Below, one piece after another: positions 17,092 through 25,108 of a stretch of 47,415 nucleotides of DNA. The notes beneath the pieces were generated by a model. It did not search any database. It saw only the letters and a list, made by a program, of their open reading frames with translations, and had not been told where the DNA came from. The position numbers were made by a program, and so were the translations under genes. Positions within the stretch are counted from its first letter, which is position 1. Each line of letters opens with the position of its first letter. The stretch comes from Dysgonamonadaceae bacterium (GTDB taxonomy: Bacteria; Bacteroidota; Bacteroidia; Bacteroidales; Azobacteroidaceae), in contig JAIRPX010000072.1 of NCBI GenBank assembly GCA_031256775.1, positions 1-47,415 on the forward strand. Direction: 5' to 3'.

Positions 17092-17551
17092 AAAATTTTT
17101 TTTTGAAGCTTTGAAATATGGGATTATAGGCGTGTTTAATACATTATTAACAGCTATAATAATCTGGTTAATGATGCACTTAGTTTTTCGCCAGCAACAA
17201 GGCAACGATGCTTCTGCAGAAGTCGTTTCCATTTCCAATATAGTTGGATATGTTGCCGGACTGATTAACAGTTTTATATGGAATCGTAAATGGACATTCA
17301 AAAGTAAATCTGCATGGAAAAGGGATTTTATGAGGTTTATTTTTGCTTTCTTAATTTGCTATATTCCTCAGTTACTTCTTGTTAATGTCTTGAATAATTA
17401 TGCAGATATAAAGGATTTAGAAATAAATTTTCTTGAAAGAAGCTACTGTATTACTTCGGCATATCTTTGCCAATTGGCAGGTATTGTATTTTTTACGGTT
17501 ATGAATTTTTTGTGTAATAAATATTTTACGTTTAGACGAGGAGACGAGTAA
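17084..17551 (+). CDS. GtrA-family membrane protein
   Basis: This 155-residue protein has four predicted TM helices and the GtrA signature near the N-terminus (FEALKYGIIGVFNTLL). GtrA-like proteins are thought to flip polyprenyl-phosphate sugars across the inner membrane. It overlaps the upstream unknown gene by 8 bp. The last codons (FRRGDE) and the TAA stop are already part of a purine-rich 8-bp repeat array, so the C-terminus may vary with the repeat. Its natural partner is the DPM1/GtrB-like transferase at 18015. Confidence 0.92.
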   Translation: MNRKFFFEALKYGIIGVFNTLLTAIIIWLMMHLVFRQQQGNDASAEVVSISNIVGYVAGLINSFIWNRKWTFKSKSAWKRDFMRFIFAFLICYIPQLLLVNVLNNYADIKDLEINFLERSYCITSAYLCQLAGIVFFTVMNFLCNKYFTFRRGDE

Positions 17552-17660
17552 ACAAGGAGAAAAGTAAACAAGTAGACGAGTAGACGAGTAAACAAGTAAA
17601 CAAGTAGAAAAGTAAACGAGTAAACAAGGAAGGAGGGAACAAGTTATGAGTAAACAAGTT
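17532..17660. repeat. Purine-rich degenerate 8-bp array overlapping the gtrA stop codon
   Basis: Alternating variants of agtaaaca and agtagacg run from the last six codons of the GtrA gene to about 17660. The stop codon comes from the unit gagtaaac. The array is the reverse-complement type of the pyrimidine-rich array at 17800-18000, so the two could pair as long arms. Confidence 0.85.
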
Positions 17661-17691
17661 ATGATACTCTGTGAAGTATGTTTTTATGCAA

Positions 17692-17757
17692 CGTCATTGC
17701 GAGCGTTAGCGAAACAATCCAGTTTTTAGTTCTCAGTTTTAAGTTTTCAGTTTTTAT
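17692..17757. repeat. REP-like unit with agttttca-type spacer repeats
   Basis: A gtcattgcgagcgttagcg type unit occupies 17692-17722 and is followed by short tandem runs related to agttttcag. It lies between the two complementary 8-bp arrays. No facing second unit is present. Confidence 0.75.
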
Positions 17758-17799
17758 AAAGTATATAATACGATGAACAAAAATGATTATTACCACAAC

Positions 17800-18000
17800 T
17801 ACTCGCCTACTCACATCTCGTTCACTTGTCTCCTCACTCCTTGTTTACTCGCCTACTCACAACTCGTCTACTCGTCTACTCACATCTCGTCTACTCGTCT
17901 ACTCACATCTCGTTTACTCGTCTACTCACATCTCGTTTACTCGTCTACTCATATCTCGTTTACTCGTCTACTCATATCTCGTTTACTCGTCTACTCATTT
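17800..18000. repeat. Pyrimidine-rich tandem array with six 23-bp units
   Basis: Degenerate ctcgtctа-like octamers become an ordered array at 17863-18000 of six 23-bp units. Each unit consists of two octamers (ctcgttta or ctcgtcta, then ctcgtcta) and a heptamer (ctcacat, ctcatat or ctcattt). Units differ at only one to three positions. The array ends 14 bp before the ATG of the next glycosyltransferase. Overlapping ORFs predicted here only reflect the repeat. Confidence 0.92.
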
Positions 18001-18014
18001 CCTAATCAACAAAT

Positions 18015-18956
18015 ATGCAAACACTTAGTATTATAGTTCCCTGTTACAATGAAGAATCAGTCATAGAAGCTTGTTATGCGCGGATAAAGTCAGCGATTAA
18101 CAAACTGGATATGAAGTCGCAAATTATCTTTATCAACGATGGAAGTTATGACAGGACAGATTCGATTTTATCATCCATAGCAGATGCTGATTCTCAGGTT
18201 ACGGTGATTGGTTTCTCGCGAAATTTTGGACATCAAGCAGCTGTGTGTGCGGGAATTAATCATTGCCGTTCTGATATTGCCATCATTATCGACGCCGATT
18301 TGCAAGATCCGCCCGAATTGATACCTGATTTGATTCGTCACAAGGAAGAAACTCAGGCAAATGTTGTTTATTGCGTAAGAAAAACGCGCACAGGCGAAAA
18401 TCGTTTCAAATTGTGGTCGGCTAAATTTTTTTACAGGACACTAAACCGTTTGTCGGAAGTGAAATTTCCTTTGGACACAGGCGATTTCCGCTTGATTGAT
18501 TCCAAAGTTATACACGAATTTAACAGTTTGAAAGAGAGAGGAAAATATATACGTGGACTGATTTCGTGGGTGGGCTTCAAACAGGTGCCTTTTTACTATG
18601 AGCGGGAAATACGTTATGCCGGAAAAACTAAATATCCATTGCGGAAAATGATTTTTTTCGGCTCAAACGCTTTACTTTATTTTTCAAAAAAACCATTGCA
18701 AATAGCAATAAGTCTCGGATTTACAGTAATGTTAATCGGCGTATTGATGGCTATCTGGTATATCTTCGGCAGAATATTCGGTTATACGAATGCCGAATCA
18801 GGCTGGACTTCTATCATGATTGCAATAATCTTTTTTGGAGGCATTCAACTACTGACTATCGGCGTTTTAGGACAATATATCGGCATACTGTTTGACGAGG
18901 TGAAAGAACGCCCCGAATATATTATCGAAAAAATCCAAAATGAGAATAACGGTTAA
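18015..18956 (+). CDS. DPM1/GtrB-like polyprenyl-phosphate glycosyltransferase (GT2)
   Basis: This 313-residue protein has a GT2 domain: the N-terminus is IIVPCYNEE, and metal and nucleotide motifs follow in INDGSYDRT and IIIDADLQDPPEL. Two C-terminal TM helices (about 230-260 and 270-300) complete the layout typical of polyprenyl-phosphate glucosyl or mannosyl transferases. With the GtrA-like protein upstream it could form a sugar-flipping module for envelope glycan decoration. Its start sits 14 bp after a 23-bp tandem array, so expression may depend on repeat number. The hybrid sensor gene follows 8 bp later. Confidence 0.92.
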   Translation: MQTLSIIVPCYNEESVIEACYARIKSAINKLDMKSQIIFINDGSYDRTDSILSSIADADSQVTVIGFSRNFGHQAAVCAGINHCRSDIAIIIDADLQDPPELIPDLIRHKEETQANVVYCVRKTRTGENRFKLWSAKFFYRTLNRLSEVKFPLDTGDFRLIDSKVIHEFNSLKERGKYIRGLISWVGFKQVPFYYEREIRYAGKTKYPLRKMIFFGSNALLYFSKKPLQIAISLGFTVMLIGVLMAIWYIFGRIFGYTNAESGWTSIMIAIIFFGGIQLLTIGVLGQYIGILFDEVKERPEYIIEKIQNENNG

Positions 18957-18964
18957 TATCTGAA

Positions 18965-21727
18965 ATGCTTAAATATTGCCCTCGCCTTTGTGTAATAGTT
19001 CTGATTTTCATTCTGTTAGCCTGTACTGAAAAGCAAAAAATTTATACCGTTGGCGTTTCCCAGTGCAGCAACGATGAATGGCGTAAGAAAATGTGTGTCG
19101 AAATGCAGCAAGAAGCGATGCTCCATCCCGATATGCGTTTGGAAATCAGATTAGTAGCCGACGACACCGAGAAACAAATAGCTGATATTCAAAGTTTTAT
19201 CGACAGAAAAATTGATTTGATTATCGTTGCTCCAAACAAAGCCGCACCTGTTACGCCAGTTGTGGAAAGGGCTTATAACGCCGGTATTCCCGTGATTCTG
19301 GTAGATAGAAAAGTGCTTTCCGACAAATACACGGCTTTCATCGGCGCTGACAATTACCAAATCGGTGAAGATGTTGGTAATTATATAGCCAAATTGCTCA
19401 ATGGGAAAGGTAATGTCCTGGAAATATGCGGTTTGGAAGGTTCGTCGCCTGCTTCAGAACGCCATCAGGGTTTTATCAGCGCAATAATTAAGCACGAGAA
19501 TATCAATTTACTGCAATCGGTTGATGGGGCATGGCTCAAAGATATAGCCGAAAATAAAATGGAAGATGCAATGCGCATATTTCCGGAAATTGACGTGGTT
19601 TATTCTCACAACGATCGTATGGCAATGGGCGCATACAGCGCTGCTGTAAGGGAAAATAGAGCAAGCAATATCGCTTTTGTAGGCATCGACGCCTTGCCTG
19701 GAACTGATGGCGGAATAGAACAGGTGCTGGAAGGCAAACTCAAAGCAACATTTATTTATCCTACCAACGGCGAAAAAATCGTACAGCTGGCTGCCGATAT
19801 TTTACACAATCGCCCGTTTGAAAAAACTAATGGACTGTATTCCAGCATTGTGGACGAAACAAATGCCCGTGTGCTGAAACTTCAAACAGACATTATAATT
19901 GAGCAGGACAATAAAATAGGTTTTTTGAATGGAAAAATTGATTCGTATCTTACGCAGTACACAACTCAACGATATTTATTACTTGTCGCGATAATTGTCG
20001 TTGCATTGTTTGTCTTGTTTTTTATATTGATTTTCAGAGTATTAAACTCTAAAAACAGGTTAAACAGGGAAATGGCAAAACGCAACGCAGAAATAAATCG
20101 CCAAAAAGAACTGACCGAACAGCAACGCGACCAATTAATTGAGCTTTCAAAACAATTGGAAGAGGCTACTCAGGCTAAACTCGTCTTTTTTACAAATATA
20201 TCGCATGAATTTCGCACTCCGCTTACTTTGATTTCGGGACCGATTAATTCCCTTTTGGCTGATAAAAATATTTCGCGCGAAAATATCCGCTTATTGTCGC
20301 TGGCAAAGAAAAATGCCAATATCCTTCTCGAATTAATCGACCAGATAATTGATTTCCGAAAATACGAAAACGGTAAAATGAAACTCCATCTTTCATCGCA
20401 TAATCTTTATAATCAATTAAACGAATTAAACGAATCTTTTTATGAATTAGCCAAACATAAACATCTAAATTTCAACTTTTTAGCCACAGGAAATGATTAT
20501 GAGATGATTTACGATATGGAAAAAATGGAACGTATTTATTTCAATCTGTTGTCTAACGCTTTCAAATTTACGCCGGAAAAAGGCTTTATCTCTGTTGATT
20601 TAAACAAACTTTACAGCGAAAAAGGCAATTTTGCCATGCTGAAGATTTCAAATTCAGGGAGAGGAATTTCAAAAAACGACCTTAAACACATTTTTGAACG
20701 CTTTTATCAAGTTAATTCGCAGGCTGGAGGCTCTGGCATCGGCTTGGCTCTTGTCAAAGCTTTGGTTGAATTGCACGGCGGCAAAATTTCAGCCGATTAC
20801 GATGAAACTGCTGCTGTGAACACGTTTTATGTTGCTATTCCCATTCTTTCAGATAAAAATGCAGAAAATGCAATTCAAAATCAATATAAAAAATTGACAG
20901 GAAATACGGAATTTCTAAAAGAAACGAAAGATGATTATATATTTGATAATGAAATAGATAAAGAAAACGAACTTATACTTGTTATTGATGACAATCCGGA
21001 TATTCGCTCATATATTAAGACCGTTTTGCAAAATCAATATTCCATAATCGAAGCAAAAGACGGCGCAGAAGGACTGCGAAAAGCTTTCAAATATATACCC
21101 GACCTCATTGTGAGCGACGTAATGATGCCGCCGCCCGACGGTATAGAACTTTGCCGCCGCCTGAAATCTGAACTTTCAACTAACCATATTCCTGTTATCC
21201 TGCTGACAGCCTATTCGTTAGATGAACAAAAAATTACCGGTTTCGAAAGCGGAGCAGACGATTTCATCGCCAAACCATTTAATTCGGACATATTGGAAGT
21301 GCGGATTAAAAACTTGATTGAGAATCGTAAAAATTTGAAAAATGCTTTCCAGAAACATTTTCCTGTTGCAGAAAACAAAGAAATTTTGAATGATACAGAC
21401 AAAAATTTCATTGAAAAACTGAAAACGCTGATAGAGAAAAATATTTCCAATACAGATTTAAATGTGGAAGATTTGGGACAAAACATAGGGCTTTCGCGTA
21501 CGCAGCTGTATCGCAAAGTAAAGAACATAACAGGTTATTCGCCGGTGGAATTACTAAAAATCATTCGTTTGAAGAAAGCATTTAAATTATTGACTTCCTC
21601 TGAATTAAGTATCTCTGAAACAGCCTACGAAACGGGATTTACATCGCCTTCATATTTTGCAAAATGTTTTAAGGAGCATTATAACGAAAGCCCTACGGAC
21701 TATTTAAAGAGGCTAAAAAATTTATAG
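18965..21727 (+). CDS. Hybrid two-component regulator with periplasmic sugar-binding sensor
   Basis: This 920-residue protein is a complete signalling chain. An N-terminal signal or lipobox-like segment (ILLACTEK) leads into a LacI/ribose-binding-type periplasmic domain (about 28-310: YTVGVSQC, IIVAPNKAAP, FIGADNY). TM about 336-360. HisKA H414 is in ISHEFRTPLT, and HATPase has NLLSNAFKFTPE and GSGIGLALVK. A receiver domain has D718 in VSDVMMPPPDG, and an AraC helix-turn-helix pair ends the protein. In the HATPase G1 box the usual Asp is Asn (SNSGRGIS). Sensors with this fold bind monosaccharides or short sugars directly. It should activate the susC promoter just downstream. Confidence 0.95.
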   Translation: MLKYCPRLCVIVLIFILLACTEKQKIYTVGVSQCSNDEWRKKMCVEMQQEAMLHPDMRLEIRLVADDTEKQIADIQSFIDRKIDLIIVAPNKAAPVTPVVERAYNAGIPVILVDRKVLSDKYTAFIGADNYQIGEDVGNYIAKLLNGKGNVLEICGLEGSSPASERHQGFISAIIKHENINLLQSVDGAWLKDIAENKMEDAMRIFPEIDVVYSHNDRMAMGAYSAAVRENRASNIAFVGIDALPGTDGGIEQVLEGKLKATFIYPTNGEKIVQLAADILHNRPFEKTNGLYSSIVDETNARVLKLQTDIIIEQDNKIGFLNGKIDSYLTQYTTQRYLLLVAIIVVALFVLFFILIFRVLNSKNRLNREMAKRNAEINRQKELTEQQRDQLIELSKQLEEATQAKLVFFTNISHEFRTPLTLISGPINSLLADKNISRENIRLLSLAKKNANILLELIDQIIDFRKYENGKMKLHLSSHNLYNQLNELNESFYELAKHKHLNFNFLATGNDYEMIYDMEKMERIYFNLLSNAFKFTPEKGFISVDLNKLYSEKGNFAMLKISNSGRGISKNDLKHIFERFYQVNSQAGGSGIGLALVKALVELHGGKISADYDETAAVNTFYVAIPILSDKNAENAIQNQYKKLTGNTEFLKETKDDYIFDNEIDKENELILVIDDNPDIRSYIKTVLQNQYSIIEAKDGAEGLRKAFKYIPDLIVSDVMMPPPDGIELCRRLKSELSTNHIPVILLTAYSLDEQKITGFESGADDFIAKPFNSDILEVRIKNLIENRKNLKNAFQKHFPVAENKEILNDTDKNFIEKLKTLIEKNISNTDLNVEDLGQNIGLSRTQLYRKVKNITGYSPVELLKIIRLKKAFKLLTSSELSISETAYETGFTSPSYFAKCFKEHYNESPTDYLKRLKNL

Positions 21728-21732
21728 TCAGG

Positions 21733-21768
21733 AGTAGCTATACTTTACACGATGCCGTTTTGTCAATG
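21733..21768. repeat. Solo fragment of the REP-like repeat flank
   Basis: Sequence starting gctatactttacacg right after the hybrid sensor stop codon matches the left flank of the repeat pair at 28441-28565, including a ttttgt then caa segment. The palindromic core is absent, so this is a decayed or partial copy. Confidence 0.6.
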
Positions 21769-21918
21769 CAATTTTATCCATAATAACACTAACATTATAA
21801 CGCCCGCAATTACAGGTATTTAATTATGATCTTTTATTACTTTGGTTTATTAACAATATCGCTTGGAGATATATTTTTAAAATATAATGTACCATTCATT
21901 AAAATATTTGCTAATATA

Positions 21919-21950
21919 TTTGGTATTAATAAAATTATCTATTACTTTTG
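21919..21950 (+). promoter_or_regulatory. Bacteroidota-type promoter of the susC operon
   Basis: TTTG (21919-21922), a 20-bp spacer and TACTTTTG (21943-21950) match the phylum consensus. The box lies 47 bp before the ATG of SusC. A site for the AraC domain of the hybrid sensor would be expected upstream, in the AT-rich 21780-21915 stretch, but I could not identify a clear direct repeat. Confidence 0.7.
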
Positions 21951-21997
21951 GATGATTTTTTAATATTGCAATACCATTGACATTATATATTTATTTT

Positions 21998-24900
21998 ATG
22001 GAAGATTTATATAAACGGACAAATCAAAACAGGCTAAACCTGTTTGTTTTAAGGAAAAGACGTTTGCTTCTGTTTCTGCTTCTGTTAGCGGGTTCGGTCG
22101 CCGCCAGGGCGCAACAGTCAAAACGTGTGGAGGGTACTGTTACCGACGGGCAAAATGTTTCCATACCGGGAGTATCCGTGTTAGTCGAAAAATCGACGCG
22201 CGGAGTGACGACCGACTTAGATGGAAGCTATTCTATTGATGTGAAACCGACAGACAGACTGACTTTTTCATATCTTGGCTTTGAAAGTCAAACTGTTGAG
22301 GTGGGCGCAAAAACCCGAATCAACATAGTGTTGAAAGAAAAAGGCAATCTTCTGGACGAAGTTACTGTGGTTGCATACGGACACCAGAAGAAAGCAAGCG
22401 TTATCGGCGCTGTTACTACGGTTAACACAGGCGATTTAAATGTTCCTTTCGGTCATCTGAGCCATTCTTTTGCAGGACAGATTCCGGGAGTGATAGCTAT
22501 CCAGCGTTCGGGAGAACCGGGAAGCAGCGCGGAATTTTGGATTCGTGGGCTGGCTACGTTTAACTCCAACGCTCCGCTGGTCCTGGTAGATGGGATAGAG
22601 CGTTTGCCCGACCTTGTTGACGTGGAAGATATTGCCAGCCTCACCGTTCTGAAAGACGCCACAGCAACGGCGCTGTATGGAGTGCGGGGAGCTAACGGGG
22701 TTATGCTGATTACAACTAAAAAAGGAAAGGAGGGCAAAACTCAAATCAGTTTTAAAGCAGAATATGGTTTGATGGCTCCAACTTACGTTCCGGAAATGGC
22801 GAATGCGGAAGAATGGATAAATGCCTACAACCTCGTTTTTGCAGAAAACAACAATGGGCGTGTGGCATATACTCAGGAAGACATTCAAAAGTACGTGAGC
22901 GGCAACGATCCCGATTTGTATCCCAATATTAACTGGATGAAAGAAATATACAAGGATTTTACCGACAGTCACCGGTTTGCCGCCAACGTGAGTGGCGGAA
23001 ACAAGACTGTTCGCTTTTATGCTTCCGGTTCATACTACAACGAAGACGGTATTTATAATGTGGCAAGAAACAGGGACTACGATGCGACGCTGAATTATTC
23101 CCGCTACTCATTCCGTTCCAACGTGGATATTAACCTGCACAGGGATCTGGTTTTAAACCTGAATATTGCCGACTCATACGAAGTTAAAAACAATCCCTAT
23201 GCCAACGGGCTGTCAATCTGGATACAAACATATATGGCTGTGCCGATTTCAACTCCTAAAATATTTTCCAACGGGATGCTGGCTCAGCCCAAAAACGGAC
23301 ACAATCCGTATTATTTGCTTAACAGTACGGGATATACCCAATATTTTAAAAATACTGCGCAGTCGCTTGCCGGATTAACCTACGATTTTTCAAATACCCT
23401 TCTGAAAGGATTAAGCGGAAACATTAAATTTTCGTGGGACGTGATTAACGAATCAAGTACTACACGACAGAAAAGACCTAATACTTATTATGTTATGGAT
23501 CCTGCTAATGGAAGAGACGAAGAAGGAAACCTCCTCTTGACCCAAAACGTACAGGGTTTCAATTATATGGTAAGCAGTAACTGGGGAGCCGGCACGCGAA
23601 TAATGTATCTCGAATCGTCGCTTACATACGATCGCCTTTTTTCGGACAAACACAGGGTAGGCGGACTGCTCATGTACAATATGCGCGATCTTTCAAATAA
23701 CATGCCCGGCAGTTACCTGCAATCTTTGCCTTATCGTTATCTTGGTGTGGCAGGACGTGTAACCTATTCTTTTAAGGATACTTATTTCATTGAAAGCAAT
23801 TTTGGGTACAACGGTTCCGAAAACTTTGCGCCCGGAAAACGTTTTGGATTCTTTCCTTCGCTGGCGCTTGGATATATCGTTAGCAACGAACCGTATTTCC
23901 ATCATTTACTTCCTGTTATCAATTCGCTGAAAATAAGAGGCTCAAATGGAAAGGCTGGAAACGACCAGATAGGAGGAGGCAGAAGATTTGCATACAATCC
24001 TGAAATGCTGGTGGGCAGCAATTCATATTCATGGGGAAGTACCGGACAAACATACCGGTCGGGAATTTCAACCGGATATCCAGGAAGTCCGGGCGTTTCG
24101 TGGGAAGTGGCAAACAAATCGGATATAGGCATTGAAATGGGGCTATTTCGCAAACTGACGCTCCAAATGGATTATTTTTACGAACACCGGACAGGTATTT
24201 TTATTGAACAGCAAAGTTATGCCTCCATCGTAGGCAAGCCTTTACGCCCTTATGTAAATCTGGGTGAAATGAAAAACCAGGGTATGGACGCATCTCTTGT
24301 TTTTGAAACAAATATAGATCAGGTGAAAATCAGAACGCGCGGGAATTTCACATACGCGCGTAATCAAAACCTGTATGACGATGCTCCTGCGCCGCGAATG
24401 CCCTATCTCGACAAGGTTGGCAAACCATGGTATCAGCAGTTTGGACTTGTAGCAATCGGACTTTTTGAATCGGAAGAAGATATTGCCAACAGTCCCGAAC
24501 AGAAATTTGGAAAAGTAAGGGTGGGCGATATTAAATTCAAAGACGTAAATGGCGACGGAGTAATTGATTCCGACGACCGTATTGCAATGGGATACACGCA
24601 TGTGCCTGAAATCAATTATGGATTTGGAATATCCGGCGAATGGAAATCTTTTCGTCTTTCAGCTTTCATGCAGGGAGTGGCTCACGTGACAAACTGGGTG
24701 GATGGAGTGCCTCTCAACGGTTTTGAACAGTCTAATATTCCCAATATGGGGCTTTACAGAGACGTAGCCCTGAATAGCTGGACGCCCGACAATCCTAATC
24801 CAAACGCTAAATATCCGCGCCTGGCAATGCCTACAAGCGAAAACAACAAACAACTCTCTTCATGGCGACAGGATACGAGGGCGTTTATGCGATTGAGCGA

Positions 24901-25096
24901 AATACAGTTGAATTACGATTTTCCTAAAAAGCTGGTTAACAAAGCGGGAATGGAAGCTGCATATATCAGGCTGTCAGGTGTAAACCTGTTTACTTTTTCT
25001 AAATTCAAACTCTGGGATCCTGCATTCACAAATTCGCAGGGCGACTCTTATCCAAATAACAAGAGTATTACGGCAACATTAGGTCTTAACTTTTAA
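21998..25096 (+). CDS. SusC/RagA-family TonB-dependent outer membrane transporter
   Basis: This 1032-residue protein begins at ATG 21998; a TTG-initiated frame from 21977 is less likely. The signal peptide ends near VAARAQ. It is followed by the carboxypeptidase-regulatory-like domain (VEGTVTDGQNVSIPGVSV), a TonB-box region (LDEVTVVAYG), a plug (GVRGANGVMLITTKKG) and a 22-strand barrel. Typical SusC motifs such as GDIKFKDVNGDGVID are present. It imports oligosaccharides through the outer membrane with its SusD lid, driven by TonB. Substrate cannot be read from sequence. Confidence 0.97.
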   Translation: MEDLYKRTNQNRLNLFVLRKRRLLLFLLLLAGSVAARAQQSKRVEGTVTDGQNVSIPGVSVLVEKSTRGVTTDLDGSYSIDVKPTDRLTFSYLGFESQTVEVGAKTRINIVLKEKGNLLDEVTVVAYGHQKKASVIGAVTTVNTGDLNVPFGHLSHSFAGQIPGVIAIQRSGEPGSSAEFWIRGLATFNSNAPLVLVDGIERLPDLVDVEDIASLTVLKDATATALYGVRGANGVMLITTKKGKEGKTQISFKAEYGLMAPTYVPEMANAEEWINAYNLVFAENNNGRVAYTQEDIQKYVSGNDPDLYPNINWMKEIYKDFTDSHRFAANVSGGNKTVRFYASGSYYNEDGIYNVARNRDYDATLNYSRYSFRSNVDINLHRDLVLNLNIADSYEVKNNPYANGLSIWIQTYMAVPISTPKIFSNGMLAQPKNGHNPYYLLNSTGYTQYFKNTAQSLAGLTYDFSNTLLKGLSGNIKFSWDVINESSTTRQKRPNTYYVMDPANGRDEEGNLLLTQNVQGFNYMVSSNWGAGTRIMYLESSLTYDRLFSDKHRVGGLLMYNMRDLSNNMPGSYLQSLPYRYLGVAGRVTYSFKDTYFIESNFGYNGSENFAPGKRFGFFPSLALGYIVSNEPYFHHLLPVINSLKIRGSNGKAGNDQIGGGRRFAYNPEMLVGSNSYSWGSTGQTYRSGISTGYPGSPGVSWEVANKSDIGIEMGLFRKLTLQMDYFYEHRTGIFIEQQSYASIVGKPLRPYVNLGEMKNQGMDASLVFETNIDQVKIRTRGNFTYARNQNLYDDAPAPRMPYLDKVGKPWYQQFGLVAIGLFESEEDIANSPEQKFGKVRVGDIKFKDVNGDGVIDSDDRIAMGYTHVPEINYGFGISGEWKSFRLSAFMQGVAHVTNWVDGVPLNGFEQSNIPNMGLYRDVALNSWTPDNPNPNAKYPRLAMPTSENNKQLSSWRQDTRAFMRLSEIQLNYDFPKKLVNKAGMEAAYIRLSGVNLFTFSKFKLWDPAFTNSQGDSYPNNKSITATLGLNF

Positions 25097-25108
25097 TAAT
25101 TAACAACA

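Noticed and set aside
17863-18000. CRISPR array
   Set aside because: The repeats abut one another with no unique spacers, and no cas genes are near.
17773-18036. Two overlapping ORFs of 81-87 codons rich in Ser, Thr, Arg and Leu
   Set aside because: Both are translations of the octamer/23-bp tandem array in two frames. A repeat free of stops produces such frames without coding.
22436-22972. 178-codon minus-strand ORF inside susC
   Set aside because: It overlaps the SusC plug region on the opposite strand, and its translation shows no domain.
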